Part shown: positions 28,911 through 37,787 of the stretch, in pieces
Layout of the letters: every line of letters starts with the position of its first letter
Position numbering within the stretch: position 1 is the first letter of the stretch
From: Cognatiluteimonas weifangensis
GTDB taxonomy: Bacteria; Pseudomonadota; Gammaproteobacteria; Xanthomonadales; Xanthomonadaceae
Direction of reading: 5' to 3'
Length of the DNA stretch: 64,000 bases
Assembly (NCBI RefSeq): GCF_003416885.1
Contig: NZ_QVPD01000006.1
Location: forward strand, 81,464-145,463
The notes under the pieces: model-generated
Database searches by the model: none
What the model saw: only the letters and a program-made list of their open reading frames with translations
What the model was told of the DNA's origin: nothing
Translations under genes and position numbers: made by a program

Positions 28911-30032
28911 ATGGATATCGGCTATTTCCTGAAGCTGATGGTGGAGAAGAACGCCTCCGACATGTTCCTGACCACCGGCGCGCCGGTGTACATCAAGGTC
29001 GAGGGCAAGCTCTACCCGCTCGGCAACACCGGGCTGCCCACGGGCATGGTCAAGAAGATCGCCTACTCGCTGATGGACGAGGGCCAGGTGCCGGTGTTCG
29101 AACGCGACCTGGAACTGAACATGGCGCTGGCGCTGCAGGATTCCGGGCGCTTCCGCGTCAACGTGTTCAAGCAGCGCGGCGAGGTCGGCATGGTGATCCG
29201 CGCGATCCGCAGCGTGATCCCCTCGATCGAGGAGCTGCAGCTGCCGCAGGTGCTCAAGGAAATCATCATGGCCCCGCGCGGGCTGGTGCTGCTGGTGGGT
29301 TCGACCGGTTCGGGCAAGTCGACCACGCTGGCGTCGATGATCGACCATCGCAACAGCACCACCTCCGGCCACGTCCTCACCATCGAGGATCCGATCGAAT
29401 ACCTGCACAAGCACAAGAAGTCGATCGTCAACCAGCGCGAGGTCGGCCTGGACACCCACGCCTTCCACAACGCGCTGAAGAACGCGATGCGCGAGGCGCC
29501 GGACGTGATCCTGATCGGCGAGATCCGCGATGCCGAGACCATGGAGGCCGCGATCGCCTTCGCCGAAACCGGCCACCTGTGCCTGGCGACGCTGCACTCC
29601 AACAACGCCGACCAGACCATCGAGCGCATCCTCAACTTCTTCCCCGAGGGCGCGCACAAGAACATCCTGATGAACCTGGCGCTGAACCTGAAGGCGGTGG
29701 TGTCGCAGCGCCTGGTGGTGGGCATGGACGGCCGCCGCCTGCCCGCGGCCGAGGTCCTGATCAACACACCGATGATCCGCGACCTGCTGCGCCGCGGCCA
29801 GGTGCACGAGATCAAGCAGGCGATGGAGGAGTCGTTGGAAGCGGGCATGGAGAGCTTCGACCAGTGCCTGTTCCGGCTGCACAAGGAAGGCAAGATCGAG
29901 AAGGAAGAAGCGCTCAAGGCGGCCGACTCGCGCGACGGCCTGGCGCTGAAGTTCCGCCTGTCCGAAGGCAGCAGCGGCGAGCACGATCCCTACGCCGACG
30001 TGTTCGAGACCGGGGCAGGCGGCCGGGCTTGA
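28911..30032 (+). CDS. pilU: Type IV pilus retraction ATPase PilU
   Basis: PilT/PilU-type hexameric ATPase, 373 residues. Walker A is GSTGSGKS at residues 130-137; the His box and Walker B region appear as LTIEDPIEYLHKHKKSIVNQREVG and VILIGEIRDAETM, and AETGHLCLATLHSNNADQTIERI is the retraction-ATPase signature. The C-terminal extension after residue 345 (SSGEHDPYADVFETG) fits PilU rather than PilT. Start MDIGYFLKLMVEKNASDMFL is the PilU N-terminus. PilU helps PilT drive pilus retraction at the inner membrane. pilT itself is not in the window. Confidence 0.93.
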   Translation: MDIGYFLKLMVEKNASDMFLTTGAPVYIKVEGKLYPLGNTGLPTGMVKKIAYSLMDEGQVPVFERDLELNMALALQDSGRFRVNVFKQRGEVGMVIRAIRSVIPSIEELQLPQVLKEIIMAPRGLVLLVGSTGSGKSTTLASMIDHRNSTTSGHVLTIEDPIEYLHKHKKSIVNQREVGLDTHAFHNALKNAMREAPDVILIGEIRDAETMEAAIAFAETGHLCLATLHSNNADQTIERILNFFPEGAHKNILMNLALNLKAVVSQRLVVGMDGRRLPAAEVLINTPMIRDLLRRGQVHEIKQAMEESLEAGMESFDQCLFRLHKEGKIEKEEALKAADSRDGLALKFRLSEGSSGEHDPYADVFETGAGGRA

Positions 30033-30044
30033 AAAAGTTTCATC

Positions 30045-30890
30045 TCCCGGGGGAAACCCCTGCGGAGAAAGTCGACGGCCCGACTTGTGGCGGACACGCC
30101 GTCATTCCGTTCCGGAGGCTCGGCGGAAACCTCTGCGAGGGAAGCCGGTGGCCCGGCCTGTGCGGGATACACGGTTAGTCCATCCTTCATGCGCGGAAAC
30201 ATCTGCGGGGAAGCCGGCGCCCAGTCGGTGCAAGACACGCCGTGAGTCCATCCCCGCGCGCGGAAGCTTCTGCGAGGGAAGCCGGCGGCCCAACCCTTGC
30301 AGGACGCGCCGCGAATACATGCTTCAGGTGCGGAAATATCCGCGGGGGAAGCCGGTGGCCCGGCCTGTGCGGGACACGCCGTGAATACGTCCCTGTAGGC
30401 TCCTCGGCGGCATCCATGCCGCCGACGGTCCCGCACAGGCCGGGCCACCGGCTTCCGGGCAAGTGAGTCGGCGCGCGTAGAAACAACCAGCCGAAGCGAC
30501 GAACCTCCAGTCTCGCGCAGTCGCCGGCCGGCGGGCTGGGGGTGCGGAGAGTGGACCATGGAGGGCCCACGACCCGACTTAAAGACAGGAGGTCGTCAGG
30601 AGGGCGCAGCACCCCCAGCCCGCCGGGCGGCGACTCCTGCCGAAGCCGATCCACCGAAGCCAGGCCATGACTCGCGCCCCAACTTCAATGACAGGAGTCG
30701 TCAGGAGGGCGCAGCACCCCCAGCCCGCCGGGCGGCGACTCCGTCCGAAGCCGATCTCACGAGGTCAGCCAGGACTCGAAGTCAGGCCAGGCGCGGCGTG
30801 CGACACGACTTGAAGACAGGACACACTGTCAAGAAGACGCAGCACCCCAAGCCCGCAGGGCGGTCACTCCGTCCGAAGCCGATCTCCGTC
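30045..30890. repeat. Composite intergenic repeat element, copy 1 (complete)
   Basis: Fills the 862-base gap between the convergent pilU and maiA genes. From left to right: about five degenerate copies of a 67-70 bp unit (core GCGGAAAYNTCTGCG ... GGAAGCCGGTGGCCCGGCC ... ACGCCGTGAATACATCC), spaced near 30055, 30124, 30190, 30260 and 30330; a long palindrome (30347-30456); a spacer; an inverted segment (30519-30545); and three copies of a second unit of about 105-125 bp starting near 30574, 30680 and 30806. The inverted segment matches the complement of 30609-30635 at 26 of 27 positions. The same modules in the same order occur at 43965-44575, and the left part at 63655-64000. Open frames in it are not conserved and look non-coding. 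Confidence 0.88.
30347..30456. repeat. Perfect 29-bp inverted repeat with nested hairpin (core of repeat copy 1)
   Basis: Arms at 30347-30375 and 30428-30456 are exact complements. The 52-base loop contains a second stem, CGGCGGCAT/ATGCCGCCG. The stretch from CGGCC of the left arm through GGCCG of the right arm (82 bases) is identical in the copy at 63919-64000 and differs by one base in the copy at 44146-44251. Confidence 0.9.
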
Positions 30891-30894
30891 CCCT

Positions 30895-31560
30895 TCAAGC
30901 CTGGTTGGGCGCGTCCGGCTGCCGCTCCGGACGCGCGGCATCGAACGCCGGCAGCGCCAGGCAGGCCTGTTCGATCCGGACGATGGTCGGGTACGGCGTC
31001 AGGTCGATGCCGTAGCGGCGCGCGTTGTATACCTGCGGCACCAGGCAGCAGTCGGCGATGGTGGGGACGTTGCCGTCGCAGAACGCGCCGGTCGAGGGAT
31101 GGTCCTGCAGCAGCGCCTCGAACGCGGCGAAGCCTTCGCCGATCCAGTGCCGCACCCAGACGTCGCGCTCGGCCTGCGGCACGCCCCAGTCGCGCTCGAA
31201 ATACTGCAGCACGCGCAGGTTGTTGAGCGGATGGATTTCGCAGGCGACCACTTGCGCCAGCGCGCGCACGCGCTGGCGGTCGCGCGCGGTCGCCGGCAGC
31301 AGCGCCGGCGTCGGCCACATCTCGTCGAGGTACTCCAGGATCGCCAGCGACTGCCGCAAGGTGCGCTGGCCGTGCTGCAGCACCGGCACCAGCTGCTGCG
31401 GGTTGGTGGCGCGGTAGCTGTCCGCATGCTGCTCGCCGCCGCCGCGCAGCAGGTGCACCGGCATGATCTCGTAGGCCAGGCCCTTGAGGTTCAGGCCGAT
31501 GCGCACCCGGTAGGCGGCGCTGGAACGCCAGTAGGAATACAGGCACAACCGATCGATCAC
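30895..31560 (-). CDS. maiA: Maleylacetoacetate isomerase
   Basis: Zeta-class glutathione S-transferase, 221 residues, that isomerises maleylacetoacetate to fumarylacetoacetate in tyrosine breakdown. The N-terminus LCLYSYWRSSAAYRVRIGLNLKGL contains the SSxxxRVRI motif of zeta-class enzymes; NPQQLVPVL and QSLAILEYLDE give the glutathione-binding thioredoxin domain. The C-terminal helical domain has VACEIHPLNNLRVLQYF. The next enzyme, fumarylacetoacetase, is encoded 109 bases upstream on the same strand. The earlier enzymes hpd and hmgA are at 50-53 kb. Confidence 0.93.
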   Translation of the reverse strand: MIDRLCLYSYWRSSAAYRVRIGLNLKGLAYEIMPVHLLRGGGEQHADSYRATNPQQLVPVLQHGQRTLRQSLAILEYLDEMWPTPALLPATARDRQRVRALAQVVACEIHPLNNLRVLQYFERDWGVPQAERDVWVRHWIGEGFAAFEALLQDHPSTGAFCDGNVPTIADCCLVPQVYNARRYGIDLTPYPTIVRIEQACLALPAFDAARPERQPDAPNQA

Positions 31561-31669
31561 GAGACCGCTCCCCCTGCGGCAGCCGGAGCCAACCGCGATC
31601 CGCGCACCTTAGCGTGCGCGGCGCCGGCAAGGAATACCGCCGGTCGCGCGGGCAGGCGCGCCGATGCCG

Positions 31670-32659
31670 TCAGGGCGCCGGCTGGCGCTCGATCCGCTGC
31701 TCGATGGCGCCGAAGATGCTGCGGCCCTCGCGGTCCAGCATCTCGATCCGGACGCGGTCGCCGAAGGCCATGAACGGGGTCTGCGGCTTGCCGGTCGCCA
31801 GCGCTTCCACGGTGCGCTTCTCGGCGAAGCAGGAGGCGCCCAGGCTGGTGTCCTCGTTGGCGATGGTGCCGGAACCCACGATCGTGCCGGCCGACAACGG
31901 CCGGGTCTTCGCCGCATGCGCCACCAGCTGGGCGAAGTCGAACTGCATGTCGACCCCGGCCTCGGGCGCGCCGAACCATTGCCCGTTGACGTGGGTGAGC
32001 AGCGGCAGATGCAGCTTGTTGCCGCGCCAGGCGTCGCCGAGCTCGTCGGGGGTCACGAACACCGGCGACAGGGTCGAGCGCGGCTTGGACTGCAGGAAGC
32101 CGAAGCCCTTGGCCAGCTCGCCCGGGATCAGATTGCGCAGGGAGACATCGTTGACCAGACCGACCAGCTGGATGTGCTCGGCGGCCTGCGCCGGCGTCAC
32201 CGCCATCGGCACGTCGTCGGTGACCACCACGATCTCGGCTTCCAGGTCGATGCCGTAGGCCTCGTCGACCACCCGCACCGGGTCGCGCGGGCCGTTGAAG
32301 CCGGCGCTGGTGGCCTGGTACATCAGCGGATCGGTGTAGAAGCTTTCCGGCACCTCGGCGCCGCGCGCGCGGCGCACCCGCGCCACGTGCGGCAGGTAGG
32401 CGCTGCCGTCGACGAACTCGTAGGCGCGCGGCAGCGGCGCGGCGAGCGCGAGCATGTCCAGGTCGAAGGCGCCGTCGGCACTGCCGTCGTTGAGCGCCTC
32501 CGACAGCGCGACCAGCCGCGGCGCGGTGTTGGACCAGTCCTCCAGCGCCCGCTGCAGGGTCGGCGCGATGCCGGTGGCGCGCACGCCGTGCGCGAGGTCG
32601 CGGGAGACGACGATGAGGGTGCCGTCGCGGCCGCCTTCCTTGAGGGAACCGAGTTTCAT
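31670..32659 (-). CDS. Fumarylacetoacetate hydrolase family protein
   Basis: A 329-residue hydrolase that would split fumarylacetoacetate into fumarate and acetoacetate. Conserved parts are PLPRAYEFVDGSAYLPHVARVRRARG (in pieces), the metal-binding DLEAEIVVVTDDVP, LVNDVSLRNLIPGELAKGFGFLQSKP and AGTIVGSGTIANED. Position next to maiA supports the tyrosine-pathway role over other FAH-family reactions such as acylpyruvase. The 268 bases upstream, to the 2OG dioxygenase stop, show no gene or clear regulatory site. Confidence 0.88.
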   Translation of the reverse strand: MKLGSLKEGGRDGTLIVVSRDLAHGVRATGIAPTLQRALEDWSNTAPRLVALSEALNDGSADGAFDLDMLALAAPLPRAYEFVDGSAYLPHVARVRRARGAEVPESFYTDPLMYQATSAGFNGPRDPVRVVDEAYGIDLEAEIVVVTDDVPMAVTPAQAAEHIQLVGLVNDVSLRNLIPGELAKGFGFLQSKPRSTLSPVFVTPDELGDAWRGNKLHLPLLTHVNGQWFGAPEAGVDMQFDFAQLVAHAAKTRPLSAGTIVGSGTIANEDTSLGASCFAEKRTVEALATGKPQTPFMAFGDRVRIEMLDREGRSIFGAIEQRIERQPAP

Positions 32660-32927
32660 GCGTTGCCGCCGGTGATTGCGCGAACCGCGATTGTAGCGCG
32701 ACGCACCTCGCCGACCGCGCGCCACCCCTGCTGCCGCCGCGCCATGCCGCAGCGTGTGACAACGCTGCGACCGCGCGAAGGCGCTGCGGCCACGCGAGTG
32801 CGCGGCGGCCGGCAACCGTTGTGGCCGCACCTGCGCAGCACCGATGCGCGCCACCGGGGCGGGCACCGGCGTGGCACTTCCGGGCAGCGTGCGCGGGCTG
32901 CCCCGGCCGGCGGATGCCGCGTCGCCG

Positions 32928-33674
32928 CTACGCCGCCTCGCCCTGGAAGCCGCCGGCGCGCCAGGTCAGCACCAGCGTGTCGCGGTGGCCGACGACACCA
33001 TCGTCCAGCGGCTGGATCGGGGTGGACTCGTGGATCACGCGGGCGTCGTCGAGCAGCAGCAGCGACCACGGCGCGTCGAGCGTGAAGCGCAGCCCCGCGG
33101 AGCCGATCGCCTCGAACACCCGGGTTTCGCCGCCCTTGATGCCGTCGCGCCCGACCAGCAGCACGGCGACGAAATCCACGCCGTCGCGGTGCGCGCCTTC
33201 GGGCGTCGGGCGGCCGATGCCGTCGCTGGTGTCGATCCGGAACTGGTGCGCCTCGAGGTACCAGGTGCATTCGTCCCGCAGTTGCGAGCACAGCCCGGTC
33301 AGCGCCGCCAGCAGTCGCGGCCACGCCGGCTGCGCCAGCACCTCGGCCGCGATCGGCTCGAACCAGCGATGCATGCCGCCGTGCAGCGCGTTGTATTCCA
33401 GCGACTGCCAGTGCGCGCGGTGCGGCGCCAGGACGGGGACGCCGGCCTCGACCACGAAACAGGCATGGCGGCGGCGGCGGTAGCTGCCGCCGTCCTTGAG
33501 GTAGCGGTCCACGACGAGATCGCCCCAGCTGGGGCGCAACGCCTGCAGCGCGTCCAGCCCGCAGCCGCACAACGCGGCCACCGCCTCCGGCGCCAGCACC
33601 GCGTAGCCGCGCCCGCGCAATTGCGACAGCAGCGCGGCGGGCGGAGTGTAGGGCGGCGGCGGGGTCGGGACCAT
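32928..33674 (-). CDS. 2OG-Fe dioxygenase family protein
   Basis: A 248-residue protein of the 2OG-Fe_Oxy_2 (PF10014) type. The iron-binding HxD is in EGAHRDGVDFVAVLLVGRDG near residue 160 and the distal His in DDARVIHESTPIQPL near 213; LTWRAGGFQGEAA closes the fold. Relatives hydroxylate free amino acids such as isoleucine, so a small-molecule hydroxylase is likely, but the substrate is not known. It stands alone, upstream of a convergent-free gap and next to tRNA-Gln. Confidence 0.8.
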   Translation of the reverse strand: MVPTPPPPYTPPAALLSQLRGRGYAVLAPEAVAALCGCGLDALQALRPSWGDLVVDRYLKDGGSYRRRRHACFVVEAGVPVLAPHRAHWQSLEYNALHGGMHRWFEPIAAEVLAQPAWPRLLAALTGLCSQLRDECTWYLEAHQFRIDTSDGIGRPTPEGAHRDGVDFVAVLLVGRDGIKGGETRVFEAIGSAGLRFTLDAPWSLLLLDDARVIHESTPIQPLDDGVVGHRDTLVLTWRAGGFQGEAA

Positions 33675-33721
33675 TGGCTATTGTAAGTGCGGCTCCGGCC
33701 GCGACCGCAGCCGTGGGCCAC

Positions 33722-33744
33722 AAAAAACCCGCCGGGTGGCGGGT
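33722..33744 (-). terminator. Rho-independent terminator of tRNA-Gln
   Basis: On the minus strand ACCCGCC-ACCC-GGCGGGT is followed at once by six T. It starts 29 bases past the tRNA CCA end. Confidence 0.85.
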
Positions 33745-33772
33745 CTTCTGCGCATCTTGCCGGCTGCGGAAC

Positions 33773-33847
33773 TGGCAGCCCCGGAAGGATTCGAACCTCC
33801 GAATGCCTGAGTCAGAGTCAGGTGCCTTACCGCTTGGCGACGGGGCT
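33773..33847 (-). tRNA. tRNA-Gln (anticodon CTG)
   Basis: 75-base cloverleaf with the CCA encoded (33773-33775). Acceptor arm AGCCCCG/CGGGGCT, anticodon stem CCTGA/TCAGG, loop CTCTGAC giving anticodon CTG, and T-arm GGAGG-TTCGAAT-CCTTC. Reads CAG codons. Confidence 0.95.
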
Positions 33848-33949
33848 GTGAAGCGGATTCTAACCAAAAGCCCATGAACGCCGCAGCAGGGCTTTTGTCG
33901 GCGTCCCGCGCCCTCTGGCGCGGGACGCTGCGGGCGGAAACCCGCGGAC

Positions 33950-34342
33950 TTAACGCTTGGAGAACTGGGTCGCGCGGCGGGCCTTGTGCAGGCCGACCTT
34001 CTTGCGCTCGACCTCGCGCGCGTCGCGGGTCATGAAGCCGGCGCGGCGCAGATCGGACTTGAGCGTTTCGTCGTACTCCACCAGCGCGCGGGCGATGCCC
34101 AGGCGGATGGCGCCGGCCTGGCCGGTGATGCCGCCGCCCTCGACCGTGACCTTGACGTCGAACTTGCCGGTCGACTGGGTCAGCTCCAGCGGCTGGCGCA
34201 CGATCATGCGCGCGGTCTCGCGGCCGAAGAACTCCTCGATCGAACGGTCGTTGATGGTGATCTTGCCGTCGCCCTTGCGCAGGAACACGCGTGCGGTGGA
34301 GGACTTGCGACGGCCGGTGCCGTAATTCTGGGTGATTGCCAT
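33950..34342 (-). CDS. rpsI: 30S ribosomal protein S9
   Basis: 130 residues; starts [21 protein letters not shown] and ends in the basic tail [11 protein letters not shown] that contacts P-site t[22 protein letters not shown] is the family signature. Encoded 55 bases after rplM in the usual rplM-rpsI operon. A longer upstream frame is ignored because it would overlap rplM's end without a family match. Confidence 0.98.
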   Translation of the reverse strand: MAITQNYGTGRRKSSTARVFLRKGDGKITINDRSIEEFFGRETARMIVRQPLELTQSTGKFDVKVTVEGGGITGQAGAIRLGIARALVEYDETLKSDLRRAGFMTRDAREVERKKVGLHKARRATQFSKR

Positions 34343-34397
34343 GGTTTTACCTTTGGAAGTCCGCACATCGACGTGCGGGCTCTTTGCGAGACTCGCG

Positions 34398-34826
34398 TTA
34401 AATGTCCAGGACCTGCGGCTGCTGGGCGGCGTGCGGATGGTTCGGGCCCTTGTAGACCTTGAGCTTCCGGTACATCGCACGGCCGAGCGGGTTCTTCGGC
34501 AGCATGCCCTTGACCGCGGTCTCGAGCACGCGCTCGGGGTGGCGCTGCAGCGCCTGCGCCAGCGACTCGGTCTTCAGGTTGCCGACGTAGCCGGTGAAAC
34601 GGTGGTACATCTTGTCGGCCAGCTTGTTGCCGGTGACCGCGACCTTCTCGGCATTGATCACGACGATGTAGTCGCCGGTGTCGACGTGCGGGGTGAACAC
34701 GGGCTTGTGCTTGCCGCGCAGGCGGCGGGCGAGCTCGGAGGCGAGGCGGCCCAGGGTCTTGCCCTCGGCATCGACGAGGTACCAGTCGCGCTGGACGGTC
34801 TCGTTCTTGGCACTGAAAGTCTTCAT
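34398..34826 (-). CDS. rplM: 50S ribosomal protein L13
   Basis: 142 residues starting [42 protein letters not shown] and [21 protein letters not shown] are conserved L13 blocks. First gene of the two-gene ribosomal operon; the divergent Fe-S gene begins about 145 bases away. Confidence 0.98.
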   Translation of the reverse strand: MKTFSAKNETVQRDWYLVDAEGKTLGRLASELARRLRGKHKPVFTPHVDTGDYIVVINAEKVAVTGNKLADKMYHRFTGYVGNLKTESLAQALQRHPERVLETAVKGMLPKNPLGRAMYRKLKVYKGPNHPHAAQQPQVLDI

Positions 34827-34971
34827 GGCGGGTCTGGTCTGGGTACCTGGTCGGGCTGGTTCCGGCGGCCTCGGGCCGGCGGAAGGTCGCCGCGCGTTGT
34901 GAATGCGGAACGCAAGAGGCGGAATGATAGCGGGCGCCGCCGGCGCAGGCAAGCCGCCGTACACTGCCGCG

Positions 34972-36099
34972 GTGACCGCGCCCCTCGCCTCCCTCGTGGC
35001 CCTCGCCGACCGCTGCGTGCAGTGCGGGCTGTGCCTGCCGAGCTGTCCCACCTACCGCCTGGACGGGCTGGAAGCCGAGTCGCCCCGCGGCCGGATCGCC
35101 CTGGCCCGGGCCTGGGCGCTGGCTGCAAGCGCCCCGACCGCCGCCGGCGAGACCCATCTGGACCAGTGCCTGGGCTGCCGCCGCTGCGAGGCCGTGTGCC
35201 CGGTCGGGGTCGAATACGGGGCGCTGCTGGGGCAGGCACGCGCGCAGCAGCGCATCCGGCGCACCCCGGGCCGACGCCAGCGCTGGCTGGAATGGCTGAC
35301 GCTGCGGCCACGGCGGCTGGCCATCGCGCTGGGCCTGTACCGACGCCTGCATCCGCTGCTGCCCGCGGCATGGCGGTCGCTGCCGCGACCGCCGGCGCCG
35401 CGCCCGGAGACGCTACCGGCGTCCGCGCCGGTGGCGCTGTTCCGCGGCTGCATCGCCGGCCCGTACGAGGCCGAGCTGCGGGCGGCCACCGCCCGGCTGT
35501 GCGCCGCGGCCGGCGCCGCCCTGGCGCTACCCGCGGCGCAGGGCTGCTGCGGCGCTCTGCACGCCCACGCCGGCGATACCGCGAGCGCCACCGCGCTGGC
35601 CGCGCGCAACCGCGCCGCCTTCGCCGGCACGCCGACGGTGCTGACCCTGGCCAGCGGCTGCCACGCGGCGGTCGCCGACGCGCTGGCGGGGGTCGCGACC
35701 ACCCGCGACGCGCTCGACTTCCTCGCCGCGCGCGCCGGCCGGCTGCGCTTTCGCGCCTGCCACGAGACGGTCGCGTTGCACCTGCCCTGCACCCAGCGCA
35801 ACGTCGTCCACAGCGACGCGGCGACCCGGACCCTGCTGGCGCAGGTGCCGGAACTGGCGGTCGTCGAACTCGATGCCGGTTACGGCTGCTGCGGCGCGGC
35901 CGGGACGCAGATGGCCACCGCCCCGGCACGCGCCGCGCGCTTCCGCCAGCCGCTGCTCGAGCAGTTGCAGGCTTCCGGCGCCCGCCGCCTGCTCAGCGCC
36001 AACATCGGCTGCCGCCTGCACTTCGCCAACGCCACCGCCGTCCCCGTCCAGCACCCCCTGGAGTTCCTTGCCGAGCACCTGCTCGCAGGGACGGCGTAA
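34972..36099 (+). CDS. (Fe-S)-binding protein, GlcF-like
   Basis: About 375 residues from a GTG at 34972; in-frame ATG codons at 34903 and 34924 are possible but fall in low-complexity sequence that does not match the family. Two 4Fe-4S motifs, [12 protein letters not shown] and [12 protein letters not shown], lie in the first 80 residues. Two CCG domains follow ([12 protein letters not shown] and [10 protein letters not shown]). This is the layout of the iron-sulfur subunit of glycolate oxidase and of related D-lactate/heterodisulfide reductase-type subunits. No FAD partner gene (glcD/glcE) is next to it, so the electron donor is unknown. Directly upstream of coq7 on the same strand (50 bases), which suggests a membrane quinone link. 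Confidence 0.82.
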   Translation: MTAPLASLVALADRCVQCGLCLPSCPTYRLDGLEAESPRGRIALARAWALAASAPTAAGETHLDQCLGCRRCEAVCPVGVEYGALLGQARAQQRIRRTPGRRQRWLEWLTLRPRRLAIALGLYRRLHPLLPAAWRSLPRPPAPRPETLPASAPVALFRGCIAGPYEAELRAATARLCAAAGAALALPAAQGCCGALHAHAGDTASATALAARNRAAFAGTPTVLTLASGCHAAVADALAGVATTRDALDFLAARAGRLRFRACHETVALHLPCTQRNVVHSDAATRTLLAQVPELAVVELDAGYGCCGAAGTQMATAPARAARFRQPLLEQLQASGARRLLSANIGCRLHFANATAVPVQHPLEFLAEHLLAGTA

Positions 36100-36149
36100 G
36101 CCGCGAAAGATTTCGGGGGGTTCGCCTTCCGACAGGCGATAATCCGGGC

Positions 36150-36788
36150 ATGGAACGCACCCTGACGCCACTGGATCGGATCCTCGTCGATGCGCAGAAC
36201 GCGCTGGACACCGTGTTCGGCAGCGCCCGCGCCGAGCGCCCCAACCCCGGCCTCGGCGAAGCCGAAGTGGTGCTGGAGGACGCCGAACGTCGCCACGCCG
36301 CCGGGCTGATGCGGATCAACCACGTCGGCGAGGTCTGCGCGCAGGCGCTGTACGTCGGCCAGGCCGCGGTCGCCCGCGACGCCGCCACCCGCCGGCAGCT
36401 GCTCGCCGCCGCGCAGGAGGAGACCGACCACCTGGCCTGGTGCGCGGACCGGCTGCGCGAGCTCGACAGCCGTCCGAGCCGGCTCAACCCGCTGTGGTAC
36501 GCCGGCAGCTACGCGATCGGCGCGCTGGCCGGCCTGCGCGGCGACGGCTGGAACCTGGGCTTCGTGGTCGAGACCGAACGCCAGGTCGAAGCGCACCTGG
36601 ACCAGCACCTGCGGCAACTGCCGGAAGCTGACACCCGCAGCCGCGCGATCCTGGCGACGATGAAGGCCGACGAGGCGCGCCATGCCGACAACGCCCAGGC
36701 GCAGGGCGCGCGGGTGCTGCCGCCACCGATTCCGGCGCTGATGGCGGCCGCCTCGAAGCTGATGAAGACGGTCGCCTACCGGCTCTGA
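36150..36788 (+). CDS. coq7: Demethoxyubiquinone hydroxylase
   Basis: Di-iron hydroxylase (212 residues) for the last ring hydroxylation in ubiquinone synthesis. The iron ligands sit in [23 protein letters not shown] and [14 protein letters not shown], the E...ExxH pattern repeated twice. Start [19 protein letters not shown] is typical of proteobacterial Coq7. Peripheral inner-membrane enzyme. Confidence 0.94.
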   Translation: MERTLTPLDRILVDAQNALDTVFGSARAERPNPGLGEAEVVLEDAERRHAAGLMRINHVGEVCAQALYVGQAAVARDAATRRQLLAAAQEETDHLAWCADRLRELDSRPSRLNPLWYAGSYAIGALAGLRGDGWNLGFVVETERQVEAHLDQHLRQLPEADTRSRAILATMKADEARHADNAQAQGARVLPPPIPALMAAASKLMKTVAYRL

Positions 36789-36801
36789 GCGTCGCGCAGA
36801 C

Positions 36802-36830
36802 AAAAAAGGCCGGCATGGAGCCGGCCTTTG
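36802..36830 (-). terminator. Terminator between coq7 and speD
   Basis: GGCCGGC (36808-36814) pairs with GCCGGCC (36820-36826). On the minus strand the stem is followed by six T, so it mainly ends speD transcripts; in the other direction the T run is three bases, so it may also serve coq7. Confidence 0.85.
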
Positions 36831-36852
36831 CGTCCGCGACGGGTGGTGGCGC

Positions 36853-37644
36853 TCACTCCACCAGGTTGCGGCCGTGATAGAGCTCCTCGATCTCGCGCTT
36901 CAGCCGCGCCTCGATCTTCATCCGCTCCTTGAACGAGAGGTTCTTCGCCTTTTCCTCGAACAGGTAGTCGTCCAGGTCGAAATCCTTCACGTGCATCTTG
37001 GTGTGGAAGATGTTTTCCTGGTAGACGTTGACGTCGATCATCTCGTAGCGCGAGCGGATGTTCTTGGCCAGGTAGTCCTGGATCGAGTTGATCTTGTGGT
37101 CGATGTAGTGCTTGCGGCCCTTGATGTCGCGGGTGAAACCGCGCACCCGGTAGTCCATCACCACGATGTCCGATTCCAGGCTCTCGATCAGGTAGTTCAG
37201 CGTCTTCAGCGGCGAGATCACCCCGCAGGTGGCGACGTCGATGTCGGCGCGGAAGGTGGCGATGCCGTTGTCCGGATGGGTCTCCGGGTAGGTATGCACG
37301 GTGATGTGCGACTTGTCCATGTGCGCGAGCACGGCCTCGGAGATCACGCCCTTGGCCTGCGCCTTGTCGATCACCGGCTCCTCGGAGATCAGGATCGTCA
37401 CCGAGGCGCCCTGCGGGTCGTAGTCCTGGCGCGCGACGTTGAGGATGTTGGCGCCGATGATCTCGGCCACGTCGGTGAGGATCTGGGTCAGCCGGTCGGC
37501 GTTGTATTCCTCGTCGATGTACTCGATGTAGCGCCGACGCTGGTCTTCGGACACCGCATAGCAGACATCGTAGATGTTGAACGACAGCGCCTTGGTCAGG
37601 TTGTTGAACCCTTGCAGTTTCAGGCGCGGCAGCGGCTTGACCAC
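36853..37644 (-). CDS. speD: S-adenosylmethionine decarboxylase proenzyme
   Basis: Pyruvoyl enzyme (263 residues) that makes the aminopropyl donor for spermidine. [20 protein letters not shown] and [20 protein letters not shown] are conserved. The self-cleavage site is the Lys-Ser pair in [14 protein letters not shown], with Ser giving the pyruvoyl group. It is the long E. coli/Xanthomonas class. Translation begins at a GTG at 37644, judged from the family N-terminus [13 protein letters not shown]. Confidence 0.95.
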   Translation of the reverse strand: MVKPLPRLKLQGFNNLTKALSFNIYDVCYAVSEDQRRRYIEYIDEEYNADRLTQILTDVAEIIGANILNVARQDYDPQGASVTILISEEPVIDKAQAKGVISEAVLAHMDKSHITVHTYPETHPDNGIATFRADIDVATCGVISPLKTLNYLIESLESDIVVMDYRVRGFTRDIKGRKHYIDHKINSIQDYLAKNIRSRYEMIDVNVYQENIFHTKMHVKDFDLDDYLFEEKAKNLSFKERMKIEARLKREIEELYHGRNLVE

Positions 37645-37787
37645 GGCGTTGGTTTTCCGGAAGCGGAGGAAGAGCGGGATTATGCGGCAAAACCCGCCCC
37701 CGGCGAAAACCCGGGCCGGCGGGGGTTTGCCGCCGGCGCGGCAACGTCATACCCTGCACCGAACCCGCCCGCGCAGCCCTGACTCCT

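Noticed and set aside
30045..30346. CRISPR-like array
   Set aside because: Unit length is 67-70 bp without constant spacers, units are degenerate along their full length, and no cas gene is near.
29990..30654. Frames of 155-189 residues in repeat copy 1
   Set aside because: Translations are just the repeat read as protein, and different frames are open in the other copies.
34332..36788. 818-residue frame on the plus strand across rpsI/rplM and coq7
   Set aside because: The first two thirds are antisense to or out of frame with ribosomal and Fe-S genes and match nothing; only the last 212 codons are Coq7.
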